A stretch of 64,000 nt of DNA, from contig OX638368.1 of the NCBI GenBank assembly GCA_951812925.1, forward strand, positions 11,983,994 through 12,047,993, read 5' to 3'. Source of the DNA: Calliopum simillimum. Its lineage: Eukaryota; Arthropoda; Insecta; Diptera; Lauxaniidae. Under the pieces are notes generated by a model. The model saw only the letters and a program-made list of their open reading frames with translations. It did no database searches and had not been told where the DNA came from. Positions 11,430 through 23,226 of this stretch are shown piece after piece. Position 1 is the first letter of the stretch. Every line of letters begins with the position of its first letter. The position numbers and the translations under genes are program-made.

Positions 11430-11850
11430 GTATGTATGTATGTATGTATGTAGCCTCCTTTAACTCCTAGGAGGAGCATAGGGCCAATATGAAATCTCTC
11501 CATTTGTCACGATCCTTTGCGATGACTTTGATCTCTTTCCACGATTTTCCCGATTCTTGGATTTCCTTTTCCAACGACCTTTTCCAGTCGGTTTTGGGTC
11601 TACCACGTCCTTTACTGCCTTGTGGATTCCACTCAAGGGCCTGGTGACAAACTTCGCTGTGTGGTTTCTGGAGAGTGTGACCAATCCATCCCCATTTGCG
11701 CAGCTTGATCTCGTTTGCTATAGCCTTCTGTTTGCATTTTTGATGTAGCTCGGCATTTGATATAGTGCGAGGCCACCAAACCTTTAGTATACGCCTTAAG
11801 CATTTGTTGACGAATACTTGCAGCTTGTTCGTTAGTTGTTCAGTAACAAG
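11430..11850 (-). mobile_element. 5'-truncated LINE, C-terminal reverse-transcriptase tail
   Basis: On the minus strand, 11467-11859 encodes the tail of an endonuclease/reverse transcriptase. Markers are NKCLRRILKVWWPRTISNAE, RKWGWIGHTLQKP and GSKGRGRPKTDW, ending DRDKWRDFILALCSS. These are the usual end motifs of RTE/Nimbus-like insect LINEs (clade not certain). The 3' tail is a (TACA)n microsatellite at 11430-11455. The insertion is bounded by an exact 11-bp duplication CTTATACATAT (11419-11429 and 11851-11861). About 420 bp remain, so it is a dead copy. Related tails lie at 6860 and 19554. Confidence 0.8.
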
Positions 11851-12029
11851 CTTATACATATAGTTTAGAAATATTTAGGAATCATGTCTGCCAAGTTTGA
11901 AAATTCTAGCGTTGTTTTTTTGTTGAATTATAGCCAGAATTAGCATTTCACATTGTAAGACTAAATATTGAATCCATCTTCGATTCAAGAAATCTGACTT
12001 TAGGTTCATATTTTGAGACCCCGAAAACT

Positions 12030-12545
12030 CCCAAAATATTGAAAAAGCAATTTTACGCCCTCTTTTAGAGCGAGATACAACGTAGCTCTATTAAGATTTT
12101 TTTAACACCACTCAACTTTCAGAAACTTTTCAAAAAAAAAAGAAAATTTTGACATACAAAACTTTATTTTTTCGTCTACACAATTTTGGCCGCAGAACTG
12201 GTCCAATTAAAGTAAAACTTCTCATATACTTTACTACTACTAATACTACTATATATGTATACTGCTATTAGCAACGAATTTTTTTTTCCCAAAATATTGA
12301 AAAAAGCAATTTTACGCCATCTTTCGGAGCGGGTTACAACGTCGCCCTATTAAGATTTTTTAAACACCACTCGGCTTTCAAGAACTTTTAAAAAAACGAT
12401 TATTTTGATGTGCAAATCTTTATTATATACACAATTTTGGCCGCAGAGCTAGTCCAATTGAAGTAAAACGTCTCATATACTTTTTCTCAGTGTATATACT
12501 ACTACTACTACTACTACTATATATGTGTGCCACTATTAGCAATGA
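12030..12545 (+). repeat. Tandem duplication of a 258-bp unit
   Basis: CCCAAAATATTGAAAAA starts at 12030 and again at 12288. Both copies continue through a CAATTTTACGCC segment, ACAATTTTGGCCGCAGA, a GTCCAATT-AAGTAAAAC segment, a short (TAC)n or (TACTAC)n run and an ATTAGCAA-GAATTTTT end. Divergence is moderate. Non-coding. Confidence 0.8.
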
Positions 12546-12934
12546 ATTTTTCCATGTGTGCGTGTACGTACGTATGTATGTTAAAAATAAATCTCAAAGG
12601 AATAGGATTTTGATTAGCTCTACTCGGGTAAGTAATTTCACAAACACACTCAATCACAAGCAAAACATATATACATAAAAAGTTTGTACAAACACGTACA
12701 TACACATGAATAGAGAAAAAATAAAATGCAAAGTTATTTTACTTATACACTTAAGAGTCAATTTATGGAAGGATGTGTGTGTGTGTGTATGTTTGTCTGA
12801 ATTTTACTTTATTTTTCACGTGTGGCAAATATAAAGATTTGCTTAACATAGCGGGTGTATCTATGCAAAAGGGTTTACTGAAAATCAAAACTCTTTAATT
12901 CTTTTGGCGTAGGAAAATATCATTAAAATGTCAT
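12546..12934. other. Microsatellite-rich intergenic stretch
   Basis: Short (TG)n, (GTAC)n and (TACA)n runs, for example GTGTGTGTGTGTATG near 12775. No gene is seen. Confidence 0.5.
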
Positions 12935-13650
12935 TACAAATAACAAGCAAGGTACGAGTAGCTACTAGTGCTATACGTAAATACCCTATACTGAAGTATT
13001 TTGAACATTTTGCTTGTAGCAGGGGTGCCACGAGCTCATGTTCGAAGTTACATAGCTTCTGCTTAGTTTTTTTAGTGTCTGAGTGAAATTTGGTTGGATT
13101 ATCTAAAAAAACCGTTCTTAAAAATTTGGAAATTCGTGTAACGCAATTTATGGACAGCCGATAAGCACTTGAGTGAACTTTAGTTGGAGTATATCACCCT
13201 GAAGCATTTGCTTGTACGGGTGGTGCCACATTTTCTTGTCCAAGTTCGTCTTGTTTTTGCTCAGAGCTTACACTTACCGTCCTAAGTATTTATGTGTATT
13301 TTGCTGCTATTTTGCTGCTTTATCGTGAAAACTGCTCCTAAAGTTTTATTTTTAATATATTTTTTGTATTGGCAGGAGGTGCGTCCATTGACCAATTTCG
13401 CTCGATATTAATCCCACGAGTTTACTTTGACGATTGATGCAACACATTAAATTTCAATGAATTATATTGCTTTCAAGAAATAATAAAATGATTTCAACAG
13501 ACAGACAGACATACGGATATGACTACATCGACTTAGGAGGTGACGGTGATCAAGAATATATATACTTTTCCATACTTGCTATGCCTGCTTCTCTGCGTTA
13601 CAAACGGCAGAACAAAGTGAATATAGGATGAAGGGTATAAAAATTACTAA
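12935..13650. repeat. Dispersed repeat ending in GGGTATAAAAA, 3' of the aldehyde oxidase gene
   Basis: It begins near TAACAAGCAAGGTACGAGTA with TACCCTATAC and ends in GATCAAGAATATATATACTT, then GTTACAAACGGCAGAACAAA and GAAGGGTATAAAAA. The GATCAAGAATATATATACTT plus GGGTATAAAA combination is familiar from dispersed repeats of many fly genomes, but I cannot name the family with confidence. Confidence 0.45.
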
Positions 13651-13735
13651 TTTAAAAAAATTAGCAATATTTTATAATAACAATAACAACATCTGCCAAA
13701 ATCTAACTGCACAAAGATTAAATTGATAAAATTTC

Positions 13736-16700
13736 TTATTCTAATTTAAATTGACTGGCACTATGACCTGCATTTAACAAAACAACTTCGGGTGTCATTG
13801 GTGCTCTCAACGGTACCCACGTCTTAGGCAGACCAGCATCTTTGCGTGCCGATTGTAAAGCATGTTCTAGAGCAAATGTAACTCCAACACTTAAGCAAAT
13901 TGGAGGCTCTCCAGTGGCTTTGTAAAAGATTAGAGAAAATTTTCACGATTCAGTGTTATTTTTAATATTATAAAGTAAGTACATACCTTTCGAACGCATG
14001 AAACCCGAAGTATTAGCGCTATTTGGTAACATCTCAATGCGGAAATCAATTGGAATGTCTTTAGCACCTGGTGGCCTATAGTTCCATGTACGATTCGTCA
14101 ACAATTTACCCGTGTATTTATCAACTACACATTGTTCGCTTGTCCAGTAACCCAGTCCCATAACAAAAGCACCTTCAATTTGTCCAATATCAATGCTAGG
14201 ATTTAAACTCTCGCCCGCATCTTCGAGTATATCGACTCGCGTGAGTTGATAGTTACCGGTGAGGATATCAACTTCGACTTCTATAAGACCCAAAGCGCAA
14301 AGAGTATAAGGATCCATATCATCTTGTTTGCAATAATCGCTGGCGAGCAAATTGATTTTCTGTTCATATGCCGTTTCGACTATCTGTTTCCATGTAGCAT
14401 TTTTCATTGATCCTTTGACCGGCTTAAGGCGTGCATTCAGTGTATTGCAGCAATTGCGTACAGCCTTAAAGAAGTAATAGAAAGTTAATTAGTTCTTATT
14501 ATTTTCCTCATTCGTCACACTTCACATGATACTTACAAAGCAAACTTGCTCACTGCCTACAGAACCACCTGTAAACAAAGAATTAGCGCCATTCAAAGTA
14601 TTACTGCCTTCAACTCGTACCAATTCGATTAAAATGCCTAAATCGTGAGCAACAACTTGCGCTACTTTTGTATGCAGGCCTTGTCCCATTTCAATGCCAC
14701 CATGTGACACTACAACAGTACCATCACCATGGTAAATAGCGACCGTTGCACTAAATTGTCCAAAATAGCTTATGTGATAATCCATTATACACAGACCCAA
14801 ACCACGTTTGCGCCAGCGATTCTTCTCATTGAACTCCTCAATTTTAAGACGCCGTTGCTTATATTTCGTTGATTCTATGAACCGCGGCAATAACTGGTGC
14901 ATCTTATGACCAGGCAGCAAATTCGCTATACGCACCTCGAGTGGATCGAGTCCCGTCTCGAATGCAATATGCTCAATTATGCTCTCTATGAGAGCAATAC
15001 CTTCCACTGAACCGGGGGCGCGACACGCACAGTTTGATGGTGAATCTGTGAATACCATATAACCATCCAGCTTAAAGTTATCACTAAACTCATAGCAGTT
15101 TTTTGATAACAACTGTGTATGGCCCATAGGACTAGCGTTTAAATTAAGACCGGCATCTTCCCAGAATGATGTTTGCAATGCAACAATTTTACCATTTTTC
15201 TGCACATGGAAATCATAATTTACCAGGCAGGGCCAACGTTTACCCAACGTTTCCATCATCGATTCCAGCGTCTGTACAAAACGTACTGGGCGATTCAGTT
15301 TGTAAGCAGCCAACGCAGCTGCACATGCCACTGGCAAGGAATTGTTGGCTTTGCCACCATAGCCACCACCGAGTCGGCGTGTTTTTACTTGAACCTCGTT
15401 AAGGTTCATCTTAACCAAATTACCAATAACCATTTGTGTCAAATCCATCCATTGTGTAGCTGAATGCACCTGCAAAGCTCCCTCAAAAGGCACCACTACT
15501 GTAGTTTGTGGTTCCATATAGAAATGGTATTGCAATCCCATATCTAATTTGCCCCTACCGGTGATCTCAACTTCATCGCTTTTGTATTTCAATTCTTTTA
15601 TGAGTGACTTAACGCTATGTTCGATTCTGTCTGCGCAAGCACTCTCCAAAACATCCTCTAAAGTGGCCATTACCACTGAACTACCACCTACGTAGGTCAA
15701 TTCAACTGATTCGGCGGCACGATTGGCTAAAGCATTAGATTCAGCTACAATAACACCAACAGGTTGATTATAGAATTTAACAGCACCGGTTAGGAAAAGT
15801 TCTTCATCGGTTAGGAAAAGTTCTTTATCAACGGGGAAGAAAAGTGGCATATTAGTAATAACAGAATTTTTACCGGGAATATCCTTGGCAGAAAAAAATG
15901 CTACCACACCAGGAATTTTAAATGCCGCCGTTGTATCAATGTTGGTGACTGTAGCACCGACATTTTTGGCGGTAACAAAAGCGCCCCAAACTTGATTTGC
16001 TTGTACGGGCAAATCATTAACAAAGGCTGCTTCACCAGAAGTTTGCAAAAGCCCTTCATGCTTCTCAGTGGGTTTAGTGATTGGGAAACTTTTTTCTATT
16101 GTCACGTATGTTTGCTTGCCTGAGGAAACGGGACGCTTCAATAGCTCACCACCACTTTTAAATGGCTCATTTACCTTGGGTGCGTTAGCCAAGAGGAATT
16201 TATAGAGCAAGCCATGTGCTAATAATTGACGATATTCGGGAGATGCATCCGGTGGTGAAACGCTAGCTTTGAGCAATTTCTGTAAATCGCTGAAGATTTG
16301 CGTAGCAACATCATTGCTAAAGAGTGATTTGCCAACGAGAAGTTTCTCAATATGAAGGGCATGTACGTAATTTGCATTGATGCCACCAAAACAGATGCGT
16401 GCAGATATAACGCGATTGCTGGGTTTCTCAATGTTGACCAAGAAAGCGGCATTGACATAGGCGTGTGAATTTTGTGCACGCGGCATAATCTGCGGATGAT
16501 GTATAATTGGTGTAAATAATTAAAAGACTTGGAAGACCTACCTTATAAGAACCGAATATGTACTTTTCACTTGGATAATTGCATAACACAAAACCACTGA
16601 TAATCTTCTTCTCCAACGGTGTTTGTAGGAATTCATTTAATGATATGGTGGTCTGCTCACTGGCACTTACATTGAGTATGACCTGTACGGCAAGTGCTTC

Positions 16701-18980
16701 AAAAACAATGTAAACATCAGATGGGAACTCGGAATGTTGATGCTTAATTGCCAAGTTGCCTGCTAACGTTCCCGACTATAGTAAGAAAGAGAAGAAGAGT
16801 ACTTTTGTAAAGTTTTAGGTCTGTTGTATTTACTGTCTTAAGTCTTTTACTATCGTTACTGTCTTTATTTTCTTCACTGTCTTTATTGTGTCCACTATCT
16901 TTATTGTCATTGTTATCTTTTTTGTGCAGTTGTCTCTATTGCCTTTATTGTATTCATTGCCTTAACTACCTTTATTGTTTTCACTGTCTTTACTGTCTTA
17001 ATTGCCATTATTAAATTTATTTTCTTTATTTTTTTGAACATCATTACTGTCCCGATTGTCTCTATTGCAGCTACTGAATTTGTTATTTTTATTGTTTTTA
17101 CGGTCTTTACTGATTTCTTGATCTTTGTTGCCATTATTGTTAATATTGCCTTTATTGCCTTTACAGCTTTTATTATATATAATGTCTTTATTGTGCTATT
17201 ATATAGGGTGACCAACCGTCCCCGATTTTGTAGGACAGTCCTGGATTTTGCACTCTCGTCCAGGATTCAAAAACGTCCCTAAAAAGTGGCGGATTTTTAT
17301 GTGTGTCCCAGAAATGTCCCGGGCTTAACATTAACTCATATTTTATTGTGCATTTTTTTTATTTAGTTTTACACCAATTTAAGTATATAGACCAGAGACT
17401 ATAAAGAACAGATTGAAGACCATAAATTAAAGACCATAACTCATAAAAAACAGATCAAATACCAAAGGTTATGATCCATAGACCATAAAAGATAAATCAT
17501 AGTCCATAGAATATGGACCAAGAACAATAAAGGACAGATCATAAATCATGTATTAAGGACCATACACTATGAAAGACAAAGCATAGTTTATAAGTTAAGG
17601 ACCACATACAATAAAAAAAAATCATGAACCATATATAATAGACCAGGGACCAGTTCAAAGACCATATATGATGGACTTTAGACCATATTTAATGGACTAT
17701 AGATCATAAAGGACAAATCAAAGGCCATAAAGACCAGATCATATACCTTATATTATGCACTATTACTTTCGGCCCACCTGTATAAAATAAATTTTTTCTT
17801 GTCTCGGATTGGGTCATCATCTGTATTTCAAATATTGTCTGAATTTCCTATACTGTCAATATTGCACATGTCTGTAGTGTCTTTATGTATGTGTTTTAAA
17901 ACCTACATTTCTCACTGGAACGTTTGCAATCAAATCAAAATGCTGCCACAATTGTTGGCAATACTCGAAACCAGGATTCTGTGCGGCTTCTCGAAAAACA
18001 ACCATTGCCTCTGTAAGATTTAAATTACCACCCAACGTTAAAGAGGTACTTGTCAACGTATATTGACGTAGAGCACCCACACCGTTGATATCAATAAAAT
18101 TTTTAGTCTCCGCCGAACGCCGGTATACACCATACGCTGTATTGCCTGCAACAAGTGTGTATGGTGCATCACCTAACTGCTCAAAGGCAGCAAATATATC
18201 AGCAATCGTTTTGGTACAAAACCATTGGCTACCATCAGCATAGCAGAGTGTGGTGAGTTTTGCGCTACCACAGCTAGCGTTACAGCGAAGACCAGCTTTT
18301 GAGCACGTCGTCAGATCTTCAATGTCAATACATTCTTTATGACCATTTATATTACTATCAACAGCAAAAGATTTCATAGCATCAAGTATTGGACGATAGC
18401 CAGTACAGCGACAAATGTTACCACCAAATGAATTTTCCACTTCTTCCATGGTGACTTTGCCGCCATCTTTCGACTTTAGCAGTGCATACATATTCATGAC
18501 AAAACCAGGAGTGCAGTAACCACATTGCGTGCCATACATTTTGACTAAACGCTTTTGTATCGCATGATAACCAATGTGTTTATTGCCGATGCCTTCGGCG
18601 GTTGTGATGGCCAAATCACTGCAGCTGTTTAGTAACGTAAGACACTACCGAAAAAATGTGTATTGTAGAATTTTTAAGTAAATTTTAGTTTAATGAAGTT
18701 CTACGCATACTCACCGAATTAATTGCCCAAGTATTTATTTGACCCGTAACGGGATGTTTACCGGCTACAACACAAATGCATACGCCACAACCACCCTCTT
18801 GACACATGAATTTAGTTGCCGTGAGACCAGCATGTTCGCGTATAAAAGTGTTCAAGGTTATATCAATCGGCAATTTCAGCAGTTCAACTAGATAGTACTC
18901 TTAAGTTTTGGGACTATTTTTCCAGTTTTTTCAAACTTACCCGTAAATGGTTTTCCATTAATAGAGAATTCTATTGACAT
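13736..18980 (-). CDS. Aldehyde oxidase (molybdo-flavoenzyme), complete, 7 exons
   Basis: Exons: 18941-18980, 18715-18887, 17907-18644, 16542-16775, 14537-16489, 13987-14464 and 13736-13917. All have GT/AG borders and keep frame, giving 1265 residues, a normal family length. The enzyme oxidises aldehydes or N-heterocycles in the cytosol using molybdopterin, FAD and two 2Fe-2S clusters. Cluster I cysteines: C42, C47, C50, C72 (CQEGGCGVC). Cluster II: C112, C115, C149, C151 (CGYC, CRC). The FAD loop is near 233-247 (LVAGNTAYGVYRR). The molybdenum domain has RRLGGGYGGK near 770, EMGQGLHTKVAQV, and SKATGEPP with the expected catalytic Glu at about 1209. I prefer aldehyde oxidase over xanthine dehydrogenase because the start, the SYKIMPRAQN-HAYVNAAF segment and the overall length match fly AOX proteins as I know them. 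Which AOX paralogue is undetermined. A 7-codon tandem duplication lies at 15788-15829. Five introns are 52-72 bp and one is 1131 bp. Confidence 0.95.
16810..17205. repeat. Degenerate CTTTATTGT-type repeat in aldehyde oxidase intron 3
   Basis: This is a run of imperfect 9- to 18-bp units such as TGTCTTTATTGTC and GCCTTTATTGCC. It gives low-complexity K/T/I/V frames on both strands that are not genes. It lies entirely within intron 3 (16776-17906). Confidence 0.75.
17205..17345. mobile_element. Transposon-end-like fragment in intron 3
   Basis: TATAGGGTGACCAACCGTCC, followed by CCCGATTTTGTAGGACAGTC and later repeats of GTCC/GGAC words, resembles the TATAGGGTGACCA...GTCCCGA ends of DNA transposons found in many animals. 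The partner end is not identified, so this is a tentative call. Confidence 0.3.
17380..17765. repeat. Degenerate GACCATA-type repeat in intron 3
   Basis: Irregular units such as AGACCATAAA, GGACCATA, AGATCATA and GGACAAATCA recur about every 10-25 bp. Non-coding and distinct from the CTTTATTGT array 170 bp away. Confidence 0.6.
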
Positions 18981-19547
18981 TTTGTTTTTATTTTATTGCT
19001 ACATGTGTATCTTTAAAATATTGATTTCACTATATAATTCAAATGCCTTTGTTGTACAAACTGCTCCACTAAAATGCAAGACTGATGTCAAGAAACTATA
19101 ATTCACAATTATCAACATGGGTGATTGTTGTTTTTGACACAATATAAGTAAGCACAAGAAGATAAGCTACATATGAGGTTTCTGTGTTGAAAATCGTTTT
19201 TATTTGCTTTTTGTCACAAAAACTAGCAAATTTTGTGGAAAAATCAAACAACAACTAACGATAAGGCAGAATAAAATGCTTCATTTGATAAGCCAATCAT
19301 CAGAAACAGTCATTAATATTATAATATTGTAGACATACATAAAGTTTGCTGATATAAGAAAAAACCAAAACTTTAAAGTAAGTAGTTTGTCAAAGAGTCT
19401 GTAATTACCACGTATGTAAATGCCCGGTGAGCATTGCTTCACCTTTGTACCAGTGCATCTAAGTTTATTCATCTTCGTGTAATAGCTTCATAGAAATAAT
19501 GCATTTTTTTAGGGTGTACTATAGCCAATTTTTCTTATGAGTGTTAT
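18981..19547 (-). promoter_or_regulatory. 5' flank of the aldehyde oxidase gene
   Basis: Upstream of the ATG (18978-18980, minus strand) the sequence TTATATAG at about 19030-19037 could act as a TATA element roughly 50 bp upstream. No strong initiator is seen. The rest of the stretch holds no recognised gene. Confidence 0.25.
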
Positions 19548-19553
19548 TTGGCC

Positions 19554-19601
19554 TATGTATGTATTCTCCTTTAACGCCTAGGAGGAGCATAGGGCCAATA
19601 C
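19554..19601 (-). mobile_element. 48-bp LINE tail with target duplication
   Basis: TCCTTTAACGCCTAGGAGGA followed by GCATAGGGCC matches the terminal bases of the LINE at 11456, including the TATG-type tail. It is bounded by TTGGCCTA on both sides (19548-19555, which overlaps the tail by two bases, and 19602-19609). It looks like a severely 5'-truncated retrotransposition product. Confidence 0.65.
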
Positions 19602-19847
19602 TTGGCCTAGTTCCCTTTATACATGCGCCAAATTTCTTTGCTATGCGCCAAGCAGTTTCTGAGATATGTTGATATTTGTTTTTAAACGGTGTGAGTGTTA
19701 TTTGGTAACGCCCATTTTTCAAATTAACATTGGTTGGTTCAGTGCTCTTTCTTTACATTATGAAGACACAAATTGAATGCCTCATTTGCGTCCACATCTT
19801 TATAATAATTAGTTTTCAAAGTTTTAATAATATTAAAAACTTATTAA

Positions 19848-20332
19848 CCCATTAGTGCCCAGCGGTGCCATACGGCCCCCAAAACTAAGCTAGCTTCAAA
19901 AATGATTTAAAATTAATCAAAACAAGATACGACTTTTTAAACGTAAAAAGTAAGAACTTGGATATTTTTTCAGCAATTGGAAATTGTTTTTTCGTTTGTT
20001 TATCTCAAGTGTTCGTGGTAGTTATCGATTTTTGATTGCTTGTTGGCAGAAAAGTGACAAATATTTTGATACCGTATGACTTGAGGTAAGGAATCACATT
20101 TTATCGTTAGTAAGTAGCCATATATTTTGAAACTTTTTGTTAACAGTTTTATTTTAAAAAGACTGATGAGTATTTTGAAGTAAAAATCAACAAAATCCGT
20201 TTTAAAATAAACGAGTTGTGATGATTAGACTTAGTAAAATTTTTTTTTCATAAACATAGCTTAAGTCCAGGAGGCTAGCTCCTGAAAATTTTGGCATCGT
20301 ATTTACAGTGGTTCTCGTTGGGAATTAATGGG
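19848..20332. mobile_element. piggyBac-type MITE, 485 bp, exact TTAA duplication
   Basis: TTAA (19844-19847) precedes CCCATTAGTGCCCAGC. The right end, reverse-complemented, reads CCCATTAATTCCCAACG and abuts TTAA (20333-20336). No transposase frame. The CCCATT start and G/C-rich second block resemble the larger element at 6428, but the interiors differ. Confidence 0.75.
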
Positions 20333-20389
20333 TTAAGGTTTAAATAAGCAATGAATTTCTAGTTAGATAAGTCTAGAATTAATTTGAAA

Positions 20390-21000
20390 CTAAGGATTTT
20401 TAAGTAAGTGGAAAGTTTTAGGACTTGACAGGCTTGACAAACTATCGTGCAACCGCTTGACAAACAGTTGGACGCGAATTGCATGATTATCGCATGTAGT
20501 AGCAACCCAGGTCCCGAAACAGTAAGTGACAACTGTCAAATTGTATCGATAAAAGGAAACAGCTGATCGTGGAAAATGGAATAGTGGAATGCAAGTTCCG
20601 GTGATAGTATCGCTCTCTAGTAACCTAACCGGCAATGAGGTAAGACGTATCTTCAAATATTTCAACCATCCGTGGACGAAACTGAAACTTTCAAGCAACC
20701 GTAGGCTTTGCTTTCTGGAGAGCTTCCTGACCTGACCCGAGAGTGTAGCGGTGGTGTTGGCTCTCGTGAACAAACAAGACAGACAAGGACAGGTTAGTAA
20801 AGGGCAACGAGAAGGCAGCGGTGGCGCAACTCTCTCGAATCCTAATGTCTGGACGGAAACACAGACCGGCGACGCGACAAGTCCACAAAGAGGCAGTGGT
20901 GGCACAACTCTTGGATCGGTAGTTATTCACGAAATACCGATATTCCCATCATTCATACTTACCCCACTTAACACCCGTATAATTAAGCTTGATTTATGAC
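20390..21000. other. Locally GC-richer stretch with a 78-bp direct repeat
   Basis: GGCAGCGGTGGCGCAACTCT (20814) and GGCAGTGGTGGCACAACTCT (20892) are 78 bp apart, with a weaker relative near 20741. Base composition is unlike the AT-rich surroundings, suggesting a retroelement fragment (for example part of an LTR or 5' leader). A 171-codon minus-strand frame here has no recognised motif, so I do not call a gene. Confidence 0.4.
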
Positions 21001-22963
21001 CAAAACCGATCCTGATTTCTTGCATATCATTAAAATAGTATAAAAATTTTAGATTTTGAACTTTCAGTTTTTATGCTGGATTCGGATTCAGCATTAAAAA
21101 ATACATCGAAAATAATTATTCTTGTTTTTGTTTGTTGGATTTTCTTGTAAAATTTTGTTGGTTTATTCAACCTGGGATTTTGCAAAAACGGCACCATATG
21201 TTATTTTATAGCAAACAGATTATAATAACTGAAAGTTCCAGATTCCACTTTAGAATAAAAAACCCGAGCTCATTTTCGAATAAAAATTTTCTAAACCTAT
21301 GTGCCATCGTCACTTGTAATAATTTTGTTCGAAGAAACATGAATCATTTTTACTATTTTAGTGAGTTTTGCGAGCTAATATCGATACAAATCTAAAAATC
21401 TCCTAGTCTTAATGTTCTTAAACTTTTCTAATGAAAAGCTCTGCTACTGCTATCTGTGGAATCATCCACATGTCGATAGAACTTGGGTGTCTCTCTGTAT
21501 TCATACATTTTACTTTAGCATCTCTTTCTATTTTGCCTAAAATATGATTTCCATGTCCAATTGCAATAAATTTTCGCAAAGTTTTTTCGACTTTTGTTTT
21601 TCTTTTTCTGTTTTCTTAATTTTTCTATTCTGCATATTTCAAGCTTTCCGTCATAACTTTGTGGTTTTATGTGATATCAGTGAAGAGTAAGCGTAAAAAC
21701 GTACGCAATGAACAAAGTAAATTAGTTTGGGACGTAGCGAAAAAAAAAATATACCTTATGTTGGATTTTTACCTTTCCAAAAAAAACGAGTGTTATTTTA
21801 ATGACTTTTCTTATTTCTAAAAGAAATGGAATAATATTGGTATGAAATAAATTCCATGAAAAACTTTGATTTTCCAGATGAAAAACGCGACATAAGAAAG
21901 TCATGCGGAAAAATAAAACAAACCTTTTTAATAATCACATTTTTGATGACTCTTTTTTTTTAAGAAAAAAACTCAAAAATATTGTCTATTGGGTAATCTC
22001 TGTACTAATTTATAACACTATTTGCTTTAAGTATTTTTCTTACATTTTTACAAAAAAAAAAATATCAAGTAAACCACATAATAATGTGACCCTTTAAATT
22101 AATTAACTCATAACCTTTTTTATACGTTACTTTTGTTAAATGCCAAAAGCCACTATACCTGGCGGTGATTAAAATGCATCACTGCCATGAAATCTGCAAA
22201 TGATATATGTATATGTTACAGAAATGACATAATAAATACAAGCACATATCCTGCCAATTGAATACAAATTTTAACATAAATTGTTTTTATTTCATTTCAT
22301 TGACATTAAAGCGAAATCATCCATTATAAAGTAATTTGTCATAATTTAAAAAAATAATTACTTTAATAATAAAATCGTTTTTTTTTTTTTTTTTCTTTTA
22401 TTTACAACAAAATGTTATTTACATTTTAATAAGCGACATAATGACATAATAAATTAATTCATTATAAAAAAAAAAACTACGTTTATGTATGAAATGTCAA
22501 GTGTTACACTCAACATCAATCTGTCATTGAGTGGTGCCAGCGGTTGAAGCAACAGTACAACTGATTTCTCGTGTTGCTGGTATATGGAGTTGTACCGAGT
22601 TCATTGAAAAGTTTTTATGCAATTGTGGATTGATAATGTCATCATTCCTAATATCTTCGTCATCCAAACTATTTGATTGGTTTATTTTCGCGCAGTTGGT
22701 TTAGTAAATTAGCAAAGAACAAGACTATTTAGACTTTTATCATTTATATTTTCGTTTGGGTTATCATTTTAATTTTTCTTTTTTTTTCAAATCATTCAAA
22801 AATATGTACATAATATGTACTACATATTGGTGTTTGGCTTTTTTTTTAACCAAGCTCTTTTTATGACAAATGAATTTTGTCCATAAACTCAACCAAACAA
22901 GCATCGCTTCATCGGTTTTGGTTGAAAAAGACTTTTAATTCTTGACTTGAAAAGATTTTGTTC
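21001..22963. other. AT-rich intergenic stretch
   Basis: Long A/T runs (for example near 22379) and no recognised gene, RNA or element. Some poorly conserved MITE could be hidden here. Confidence 0.45.
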
Positions 22964-23226
22964 ATATCGATACCTTAGAGCGCTATAGTCCTATCTCCAT
23001 TTTTTTTCAAACCCAAAAAGAAATTTTCAAACGCTGTTTATTTCAAAACTGACAAATATTTTTACATATAATGTAAATTTCTATAGTCTCCTATTAATTT
23101 TGTAAGAATCATGTACAGTTTTGGTAGTGTACTAGCTTAAGAAGTCCACCACAAGCCCATAACTAACAATATCTCACAATATCACACAAGTGGAGATAGG
23201 ACTATAGCGCTCTAAGGTATCGATAT
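22964..23226. mobile_element. MITE with ~35-bp inverted ends, 263 bp
   Basis: ATATCGATACCTTAGAGCGC at 22964 continues as TATAGTCCTATCTCCA. The exact complement closes the element at 23226 (GGAGATAGGACTATAGCGCT, then CTAAGGTATCGATAT). The TA bases at the extreme ends would fit a Tc1/mariner-type insertion. Non-coding. Confidence 0.75.

Noticed and set aside
15166..15463. Plus-strand frames opposite aldehyde oxidase exon 5
   Set aside because: Antisense of a well-supported coding exon; no independent evidence.
16913..17282. K/T/I-rich and I/V/F-rich frames in aldehyde oxidase intron 3
   Set aside because: Low-complexity translation of the CTTTATTGT array inside an intron.
20390..20905. 171-codon minus-strand frame in the GC-richer stretch
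   Set aside because: No motif and overlapping frames on both strands are also open; better explained by composition.
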